Under the pieces are notes generated by a model. That model was not told the origin of the DNA. It saw only the letters and a list, made by a program, of their open reading frames with translations, and did not search any database. The translations under genes were made by a program, and so were the position numbers. Shown in pieces: positions 6,899-12,415 of a DNA stretch of 23,264 bases. Source of the stretch: a virus; the IMG/VR virus record IMGVR_UViG_3300021963_000673, positions 1 to 23,264 of that record. One strand, given 5' to 3'. How positions within the stretch are numbered: position 1 is the stretch's first letter; the number at the start of each line of letters is the position of its first letter.

Positions 6899-7341
6899 TT
6901 TGGTGGCTCCGATGCATCATTTATTGCTTTGACGAATTCTGTAGGTATCTCACATTGCCCGCCAGGAGCAAATTTTACATCATATTTAACTACTTCTCTG
7001 TCAACATACTTGATAACTTCTTCGCCTTTTACACGAACAACTTGTATTTTCTTAACTACCTTTTCAACAATCTTCACATTTTCTTTTGCTGATTTAGCCT
7101 CAGCTTCTGCAACTTTTGCTTCCATTTCTCTCACTCGAGCAAGCCATGCTTCTTCGTTTGAAATTGCACCAGACATATAGGTGCCAATTGCAATCAGAAT
7201 AACAGAAGCAACTTGAATTGGTGTTCTGTAAACATAGACAAATGGAATAAATTTCATCACATATGTTGCTACAACACCTAATAGTCCAGCAAAGAACATT
7301 AGGTAAAAAATCCAATTAGGCAACCATTGTAGTATCCACAT
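6895..7341 (-). CDS. Inner-membrane coiled-coil protein, i-spanin (Rz-like) candidate
   Basis: A 148-residue protein with two hydrophobic segments (about residues 5-28 and 40-58), then a strong heptad coiled coil (about 61-110) and a short end containing GGQCEIPTEFVKAIN. An inner-membrane anchor plus long periplasmic helix is what an i-spanin needs to reach an outer-membrane partner, and the lone cysteine near the end could link two copies. Classical Rz has one N-terminal helix, so the two helices here are unusual, unless the segments are a hairpin anchor. The next gene is a lipoprotein with an ATGA overlap, followed by the endolysin. The start at 7341 forms TAATG with the upstream stop. Confidence 0.8.
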   Translation of the reverse strand: MWILQWLPNWIFYLMFFAGLLGVVATYVMKFIPFVYVYRTPIQVASVILIAIGTYMSGAISNEEAWLARVREMEAKVAEAEAKSAKENVKIVEKVVKKIQVVRVKGEEVIKYVDREVVKYDVKFAPGGQCEIPTEFVKAINDASEPPK

Positions 7342-7586
7342 TATGGATTTTTCCTTCTCATAAAGGATACAAATGATGCAATCTTTTTCTTCTTATTGAC
7401 GCCTGGTTCTCCCTGTGCGCCAACGCCAAGACCTGCGACTGCTGACCCATTACCAACCGCATTAGTTGGTGCATCTTCTTGTTTTACAGGTTCTGCATAT
7501 TTGTCCCAATATGATGGACCATAGGCACATTCAGACCTAGTTTCCATCTTCTGACATTTAGGACAATATCTCATTTCTTGTTTCAT
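7341..7586 (-). CDS. Small protein with N-terminal cysteine cluster (partial zinc-ribbon look)
   Basis: An 81-residue protein with CPKC (Cys8, Cys11) and a further cysteine at residue 20, which gives only three of the four ligands of a normal zinc ribbon; His or Asp may supply the fourth, or it may not bind metal. Residues 45-60 are Gly/Ala-rich and flexible, followed by a basic patch KKKK and an end with MRRKNP. The ATG at 7586 overlaps the upstream stop as ATGA; no clear Shine-Dalgarno site is seen, so it is probably coupled. I do not recognise the family or a function. Confidence 0.7.
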   Translation of the reverse strand: MKQEMRYCPKCQKMETRSECAYGPSYWDKYAEPVKQEDAPTNAVGNGSAVAGLGVGAQGEPGVNKKKKIASFVSFMRRKNP

Positions 7587-7969
7587 TTTTTTCTTAATGC
7601 CTCTGCAATAGAATAATCAATCGGTATATCCGAAGAAATTATATCATAGCCTTTGATTCCTTTTACCCTATCAGGCATAATGTTGAGAAACAACAAATAT
7701 GTTTTTAAGGCAGAATAGTCATCTTTAGCCATTTTAAAAAATAATATTCGTGATGCAACTTCGGGACCAAAAACATTGTAGATAACAACTAGGTGATTTA
7801 ACACCAATTGTTCTCTCAATTCATTATACTTGCGATATCTTTTAAATAATCGTTTCAAGTAATTGAATCGTTTCATGTCCTCTTTAAATTCACTCATTAT
7901 GCAGTTTGGTTTATCATAAGCCTTAACCGCATACATCATTATATTATCATTATTTAATTCATCAAACAT
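7583..7969 (-). CDS. Conserved T4-like phage protein of unknown function
   Basis: The 128-residue product starts MFDELNNDNIMMYAVKAYDKP, then has a basic helical middle (KRLFKRYRKY, about residues 38-47) and the motif LNHLVVIYNVFGPEVASRILFFK (about 58-80). This pattern recurs in T4-like phages of several hosts, usually as a small protein among structural genes; I recall it as a DUF-type family but will not name a number with certainty. It has no signal or membrane segment, so it should act in the cytoplasm. The start is an ATG at 7969, right after the stop of the upstream gene; the stop overlaps the next start as ATGA. Confidence 0.82.
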   Translation of the reverse strand: MFDELNNDNIMMYAVKAYDKPNCIMSEFKEDMKRFNYLKRLFKRYRKYNELREQLVLNHLVVIYNVFGPEVASRILFFKMAKDDYSALKTYLLFLNIMPDRVKGIKGYDIISSDIPIDYSIAEALRKK

Positions 7970-7971
7970 TA

Positions 7972-8340
7972 TTATTCTTCTTCGTCTTCTCCCTCATCCG
8001 ATAAGATTTCGCTTAGACCTTCTTCATCAGTTAATTCAGCGTAAAAATCATAACGACCATCATCGGTGAGAGCGTAGATAATATAAAGGTAAGAACCATC
8101 AATTCCAAAAACCATTTCTTCACCCTCTGGATCAACATCGTAAAGCGCAGGCATATCCATATCGAACATACCTAACACTTTACGAATCTTTTGAATACCA
8201 GATTCTGGAGAAAGAATTGATTGTTGTAATTCGGTTTCCAATTGAGAATTGACTTCTTCCATAATGTCACCATTTAGAGAAGGCATATTTTCAATTTCTT
8301 GGTCAGAATTCATTTCTGCCAAATATTGTGCGAACCTCAT
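7972..8340 (-). CDS. Acidic protein with capsid-targeting-like leader
   Basis: A 122-residue, very acidic protein ending in a run of Asp and Glu (about residues 115-122). Its start, MRFAQYLAE|M, resembles the leader shared by four other proteins here and matches the T4 prohead-protease pattern (Leu/Ile-x-Glu before the cut), though Met after the site is not the usual small residue. The middle (about residues 75-105) predicts beta strands around FGIDGSYLYIIYAL. It may be a scaffold, chaperone or internal head protein, but this is inference from the leader and location. The ATG at 8340 overlaps the preceding stop as TAATG. There is no obvious Shine-Dalgarno site, so it probably relies on the highly translated gene upstream. 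Confidence 0.78.
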   Translation of the reverse strand: MRFAQYLAEMNSDQEIENMPSLNGDIMEEVNSQLETELQQSILSPESGIQKIRKVLGMFDMDMPALYDVDPEGEEMVFGIDGSYLYIIYALTDDGRYDFYAELTDEEGLSEILSDEGEDEEE

Positions 8341-8681
8341 TATGCGTCAGCGAAAGTTACGTCATCGTTAGCGATAGCGCCACCGTCACCAGTCATAGAA
8401 CCCATTGCAACCAATGTTTCTACGTGAACACGGTTTGCACGGCCACCAGAACCAGTTGTCATTAGAACCCAACCAGCGTGACCGCCTTTTGGATTAGATG
8501 CAACGTTTTGTTCTGTTGTGTCTACACCGAACACACCGATGGTTTCGCCAGTAACAAAAGCACCAGCTGTTGTGTTTGCGTACATCAAGTTACTGTTAGC
8601 CTGAGTGTTAGTCAGATTAACTAATGAAGGTGCAAACTTTGGTACGCTTGTGTTTGCATCTGTATTTGACCATAAAGCCAT
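8340..8681 (-). CDS. Small conserved phage protein, probable virion component
   Basis: The 113-residue product starts MALWSNTDANTSVPKF and has a beta-rich middle with GVFGVDTTEQNVA, GGHAGWVLMTTG and VETLVAMGSM. This start and the AGWVL...VAMGSM pattern are common in marine T4-like phages, where I believe it is a small head or virion protein; I know of no experimental proof. It has few charged residues and many Thr, Asn, Gly and Ala, in keeping with a structural protein made in quantity. It has the best expression signals of the block: AGGAG seven to eight bases before the ATG and a late-promoter-like box about 30 bases upstream. Confidence 0.82.
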   Translation of the reverse strand: MALWSNTDANTSVPKFAPSLVNLTNTQANSNLMYANTTAGAFVTGETIGVFGVDTTEQNVASNPKGGHAGWVLMTTGSGGRANRVHVETLVAMGSMTGDGGAIANDDVTFADA

Positions 8682-8711
8682 GTTTTTTCTCCTAGTTTAG
8701 AATTTATTGCT

Positions 8712-8719
8712 TATTTATC
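8712..8719 (-). promoter_or_regulatory. T4-like late promoter motif GATAAATA
   Basis: On the minus strand GATAAATA matches the T4 late -10 element TATAAATA at 7 of 8 bases. It lies in a 45-base gap between genes, 31 bases upstream of the ATG at 8681, leaving a leader of about 25 bases with AGGAG. No -35 box is needed in T4-type late promoters. It would drive the small virion-protein and lysis block. Confidence 0.6.
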
Positions 8720-8726
8720 ACTCAAA

Positions 8727-9761
8727 TTAATTATCTGATTTGACAACTGATGAACCTAATTCAGGTTCAGACTGGAAAGTTTCATCATTTTTCTTTTTAG
8801 CTTTCTTGAAAACTTCTTTCACAATATCACCTTTGCGAGATTCTTCCAGGCTTTCTTTAACAGGCATCTTTTCTGCTTGTTTTTTCAATGCTTGTCTTGC
8901 AAGATTTCTTGCAACTGACATTGGGCTATGTTTTGCACCGGATTTGTCTGTTACTGTGCCGGTTGTTTTCTTGTATGGACCGTCAAATGGTGGTTTGTTG
9001 GCATCATCAGCTTTCTTTTGACGAGCTTGAATAGACAAACTATATTTTGGTTCATCCATAGGTCTAAATGATTCTTTCATATGACCATATTTCTTTTTGT
9101 ACCAGTCAGGCATGCCACTTGTTTTACGGAAATGTCTTACTGTTGCAGAATCATTTGCTTGGTCACGATACTTATTTTCAGCAGTAGTATTGTGACCTTT
9201 CATTGCTTCAGCAGCCTTGTGTGCATCTTTAGCAATATGAATCAATGCCTCATCAGACTTTTTGTGGTACTCATGTCCTTCTAATGGATGGCGTTGTGAT
9301 GGACGACCTTCTTCAAGGTGTTCAACTTCTTCTTTGTTGTATTTCTTTTTCAAATACTTGTCAACTTTACGTGCATATTCATCTTTGACTTCTTCACTCA
9401 TTTCAGAAGTCATATAATTTGCAACAGTTGAAATGTAATCTTCTGCTTTAGTAATCTTGGACTGAACCCACTCAGGAAGATTATCTGCATCGTCAATCAT
9501 ATCATGCATTTTTTGTGCATTAGCAATGATTGAGCGCAAATCAGATTTGGCCATATCACCTTCTTGGTCATACTCACCAATATCAAACTTATCTTTGACT
9601 TTTTCTTGCATAGCCATTTTCTTAGCGTGTTGTACTTGTTGATTCCATTCTTTTTCACCGACTGTATAATGTTCTTCATTGTCGGTTGAAAGGTGTGGTT
9701 TATCTCTAGGTTCACCTTTGGCGAACCGAATAGATTTAAATATTTCTGAAGGCTTTTTCAT
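8727..9761 (-). CDS. Modular charged phage protein with YDQEG and ENKYRDQ repeat-type modules
   Basis: The 344-residue protein is charged and helical, with at least two modules I recognise from other aquatic T4-like phages. The first (about residues 63-120) has YDQEGDMAKSDLRSI, then NLPEWVQSKITKAEDYI. The second (about 155-230) has HPLEGHEYHKKSDEALIHIAKD, ENKYRDQANDSATVRHFRK and WYKKKYGHM. Both modules occur in changing combinations in phage proteins; their role is unknown, but they tend to sit in large multidomain or virion-associated proteins. The C-terminal third is lysine-rich and probably disordered. There is no signal peptide. The start at 9761 forms TAATG with the upstream stop, and the two genes probably act together. 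Confidence 0.85.
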   Translation of the reverse strand: MKKPSEIFKSIRFAKGEPRDKPHLSTDNEEHYTVGEKEWNQQVQHAKKMAMQEKVKDKFDIGEYDQEGDMAKSDLRSIIANAQKMHDMIDDADNLPEWVQSKITKAEDYISTVANYMTSEMSEEVKDEYARKVDKYLKKKYNKEEVEHLEEGRPSQRHPLEGHEYHKKSDEALIHIAKDAHKAAEAMKGHNTTAENKYRDQANDSATVRHFRKTSGMPDWYKKKYGHMKESFRPMDEPKYSLSIQARQKKADDANKPPFDGPYKKTTGTVTDKSGAKHSPMSVARNLARQALKKQAEKMPVKESLEESRKGDIVKEVFKKAKKKNDETFQSEPELGSSVVKSDN

Positions 9762-10618
9762 TATGCACTCTTTTTAGCTTGCTTTGTTGCAGTTGCATAC
9801 ATCACATTCTTTGCACGGTCACCGTAACGCTCTTTGAAACCTGCCATGCCTTTTTTCATAGACATAACAATTTCTTCACGTTTTTTCATTTCTGGTTCAG
9901 TCATTTTTTTTTCTTCAATGACTTCCACTTCTTCTTGCTTAACAGCATCGACTTTGCCTTTAGCAATGTCAGGATTCTTTTTTGCACCAGAAGCCTTTGC
10001 CTTAACGTCCTCTAATTCTGCTTTGTATTCATCATTTGTTGGTTCTTCTTTGACCAACATTTCAGATAAAGATTTTAGACCTTTCTCTTGGTAAAGATTT
10101 ACCATTTCGGAGAATTTCTTTTGTTTCTTTTTCTTCTCTGCTTCAATTTTTTCTAAGTCTTTTTGACCTGGACCACGAACGCCTGCAAATGGGTCGGTTG
10201 GTTTCTCTGAACCACCGTAACGACCTGTCTTTGCATTGTGAACGAACTTACCATCTTTAGATTCATATTCTAAGATAGTTTCTTCTTGTTCTGATTCTTC
10301 CTTCTTTACTTCTTTACTGGCAGGAACTTGTCCTGACAAACCAGTTTTAGGATTGCTTACTGGTTTTAATGTGCTATGTTGACTTACTTTTGCTTGTGGT
10401 GCTTTGGAACCCAATTTACCGGCAGCTTCTTCAACTGTTTCAACTTCTTCCTTCTTTACTTCTTTTTTAGCACGAAGTTTCTTAAAGTCGTCAGCTGTTA
10501 GCTCGTCTTTCTCTGGTTCATGCACATCCAACTTTTGTTGGTTTGGGTGCAATTTTTCATTCATAACTTTCATTACCGCATCGGCAACTGAACGTGTAGT
10601 GTTTGTATCTGAGTACAT
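9761..10618 (-). CDS. Lys/Glu-rich phage protein with ERYGDRAK C-terminal module
   Basis: A 285-residue protein made mostly of Lys and Glu, with two copies of KEVKKEE (about residues 52-58 and 102-108) and long helical, partly disordered stretches. The C-terminal 50 residues form a compact module, KKREEIVMSMKKGMAGFKERYGDRAKNVMYATATK, that recurs in aquatic T4-like phages. The middle has a recognisable DGKFVHNAKTGRYGG stretch. Sites such as VEE|AAG and SEM could be cut by a prohead protease. A scaffold, head-core or internal-protein role fits composition and place, but is not shown. The ATG at 10618 has a strong AGGAG eight bases upstream, in a 19-base gap. Confidence 0.83.
   Translation of the reverse strand: MYSDTNTTRSVADAVMKVMNEKLHPNQQKLDVHEPEKDELTADDFKKLRAKKEVKKEEVETVEEAAGKLGSKAPQAKVSQHSTLKPVSNPKTGLSGQVPASKEVKKEESEQEETILEYESKDGKFVHNAKTGRYGGSEKPTDPFAGVRGPGQKDLEKIEAEKKKKQKKFSEMVNLYQEKGLKSLSEMLVKEEPTNDEYKAELEDVKAKASGAKKNPDIAKGKVDAVKQEEVEVIEEKKMTEPEMKKREEIVMSMKKGMAGFKERYGDRAKNVMYATATKQAKKSA
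10295..10465 (-). repeat. 21-base direct repeat, copies 150 bases apart
   Basis: Identical 21-base stretches at 10295-10315 and 10445-10465 lie in the same frame, exactly 150 bases apart, and both encode KEVKKEE. They look like an internal duplication within the Lys/Glu-rich gene. Recombination between them would delete 50 codons without a frameshift. Confidence 0.8.
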
Positions 10619-10637
10619 AGGGTTTCTCCTGTTTTAA

Positions 10638-11363
10638 TTAATTTTTTACTAATAAAAGGTCAAAGGCTGCAGTATAGCGACCATTATTACTTCTTGTTGT
10701 CAATCTTACATCAATATCTGATTTTTGTGATATTTCTGGTGGAAATGAAAATGGATAGGAATATTGGCCACCATCACCATCAACCTCAAAGGTGTGAGCA
10801 ACTCTGAACGCTGATGTTCCACCAAATCTAATAAACATATTTCCTGTCGCATCAGCACCAGCTTGAGCTGATGCAGTACCTTGATACAAATATCCCGTAT
10901 AATTTCTTGGTATGGTGTAAATTGCCATTAAAGTTTGACCGGAACCAGCAGTAATTAAAGCCACATCCGTTGCGCCATTTTTAATTGAAATTGTTCCAAC
11001 ATTAGTGTTTCCATTAAGACCCATGTAAGCACGGTGAACTCTTATAAAACTATTAGAACTAACATTGTTTGCTTGTGATACTAATGTTATTTCTTCTTCT
11101 AAGATATCATAGTTAGCATCCAAACCAACAACAACCACACTTGCGTTTACATCAGAGGCACTTGAACTGCTTACTGTAATTGTATTTGCTCCAGCACTCC
11201 AAGTCGACCAAGGATAAACTGTATCATTTTTATCCCATACTGTTCCAGTTTGACTTGTTGACATTGCAGGAACTGCGCCAAATTTATGAACAGGAATAAC
11301 TCCCTTGACCATGCCACGGGAAATTTTAATTCTTTCATCTTCCAAATAAGCAATTTGTGCCAT
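10638..11363 (-). CDS. Probable virion protein (beta-rich, marine-phage family)
   Basis: A 241-residue, beta-rich protein with many Ser, Thr, Gly and Asn and few charges. Recognisable blocks are KISRGMVKGVIPVHKFG (about residues 13-29), the VWDKNDTVYPWS stretch (about 42-53), VFRAY-like RVHRAYMG, TLMAIYTIPRNYTGYL (about 145-160) and the C-terminal KSDIDVRLTT...AAFDLLLVKN. This pattern recurs in many marine phages, and I take it as a head- or tail-surface structural protein; the exact place in the virion is unknown. The ATG at 11363 touches the stop of the upstream gene with no gap and has GGAA upstream. It is not a fibre, as there is no collagen-like or adhesin domain. Confidence 0.83.
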   Translation of the reverse strand: MAQIAYLEDERIKISRGMVKGVIPVHKFGAVPAMSTSQTGTVWDKNDTVYPWSTWSAGANTITVSSSSASDVNASVVVVGLDANYDILEEEITLVSQANNVSSNSFIRVHRAYMGLNGNTNVGTISIKNGATDVALITAGSGQTLMAIYTIPRNYTGYLYQGTASAQAGADATGNMFIRFGGTSAFRVAHTFEVDGDGGQYSYPFSFPPEISQKSDIDVRLTTRSNNGRYTAAFDLLLVKN

Positions 11364-12191
11364 TTAGCAATTCCAACGGCGTAGTGCCTTGTTGATTGGA
11401 GAATCAGGGTCTCTTGCGTTTTCATCTTTAGTTAAACGTTTCTTCATGCCGCCCATACGAGCACAGAATGATGCACGGCGTGATTTTCTTTTTCCTGTTG
11501 GGTTCTTTTCTGTTACAGCAGTCTGTAACTTTGAACCTGGATTTTCACGGCGATATGCGTTAACTGCCTTCTGTGAAAGACCATCGGTTTTATCTTGTTT
11601 ATTGATTTTGTTCCAATCTTCATTGAGTTGCTTCTCTTGTAGATACTTTGAAGCATCATCAACGATAGTAGATTCTGACTTCCATCCACCACCCATTGCT
11701 TTATATTTCTTTGCAGCCCAACCATTGGCATATGCGGATGGATAAACATCGAACTTAGCTTTTGCTTGTGCTTTTGCTTGTGCCCATTTTTCAGGACTTG
11801 TTGGTACATTTTTTTCGTCTAATTGTTCCATAGATTCGCTTATCTTTCCTTTACCAAAGTTAGATACGTTGATTGGTTTACCCTTGCGTTCTGGATTAGG
11901 GTCGTGTTTGCGTTTTGTTGCAACAGCAGAGGCTCTTTCTTTTTTAGTGAGTGATGCTCTCTTTTTGTTTGACATACATTTTGGCTTAGCTTCGCCTGGC
12001 TCTCTCGCACAAGGACCAATTGCTTCACCTTTACTATTGATTCTTTTCCAACCACCATCTGGATGGTCTTTATCAAACCAATTACGCAAATCTTCTTTCA
12101 CGCAAGAACCTGGCGAGTAAGGCTTTTTACCTGGAACAGGTTTATGACCAGGCCAACATCTTTCTGCAATGAAGTCTTTTAATCTTTTCAT
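11364..12191 (-). CDS. Basic multi-module protein with capsid-targeting-like leader (DUF5872/DUF6321-like)
   Basis: The 275-residue basic protein starts with the shared leader MKRLKDFIAE|R and then has three small, Lys/Gly/Trp-rich modules. The first (about residues 37-72, DGGWKRINSKGEAIGPCARE, ending in PKCM) resembles DUF5872. The second (about 133-170) has FDVYPSAYANGWAAKKYK and GGGW. The third (about 200-275) has KTDGLSQKAVNAYRRENPGSK, SFCARMGGMKKRL and a final KALRRWNC, close to DUF6321. These modules occur in phages and giant viruses. High charge and the leader suggest a DNA-binding protein packed in the head, but this is inference. The ATG at 12191 overlaps the upstream stop as ATGA. 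Confidence 0.87.
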   Translation of the reverse strand: MKRLKDFIAERCWPGHKPVPGKKPYSPGSCVKEDLRNWFDKDHPDGGWKRINSKGEAIGPCAREPGEAKPKCMSNKKRASLTKKERASAVATKRKHDPNPERKGKPINVSNFGKGKISESMEQLDEKNVPTSPEKWAQAKAQAKAKFDVYPSAYANGWAAKKYKAMGGGWKSESTIVDDASKYLQEKQLNEDWNKINKQDKTDGLSQKAVNAYRRENPGSKLQTAVTEKNPTGKRKSRRASFCARMGGMKKRLTKDENARDPDSPINKALRRWNC

Positions 12192-12415
12192 TTTGGTCTC
12201 AGTTCAGGATACTTGGCATGCATTTGTTCTTTTGACAATTCATGCATGTCTTTCCACAGTTTTGCTTCTTTTTTTGTTTTAGTGGTTCTAATGTGACGGC
12301 CATTTTCATCATGTACATTATATTCAATATCAGCTGTTGTTCTACCACGATAACTTTCTTTTTTAGTTATTGTAGCTTTCTTTTCTTCAAAAATAAAAGA
12401 CTTGAAAGATTTCAT
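12188..12415 (-). CDS. Small basic protein with capsid-targeting-like leader
   Basis: A 75-residue protein that starts MKSFKSFIFE|E, the same kind of leader as its two neighbours, then a basic stretch KKATITKKESYRGR and a mixed domain with IEYNVHDENGRHIRTTKTKKEAKLWKDM. The central part may be one small beta hairpin and helix in which HDENGRHI forms the turn. After cutting at the leader about 65 residues would remain. It overlaps both neighbours as ATGA (with the upstream kinase stop at 12412-12415 and the next start at 12188-12191), so the three leader-bearing genes are translated as one coupled set. I do not recognise a family. Confidence 0.8.
   Translation of the reverse strand: MKSFKSFIFEEKKATITKKESYRGRTTADIEYNVHDENGRHIRTTKTKKEAKLWKDMHELSKEQMHAKYPELRPK

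Noticed and set aside
10640-10705. A TTGACA box on the minus strand inside the virion-protein gene
   Set aside because: No -10 box lies at 16-18 bases; the nearest TATACT-like element is too far, and the position is within conserved coding sequence.
11389-11745. 118-aa open frame on the plus strand
   Set aside because: It is antisense to the well-conserved DUF6321-like part of the basic multi-module protein.
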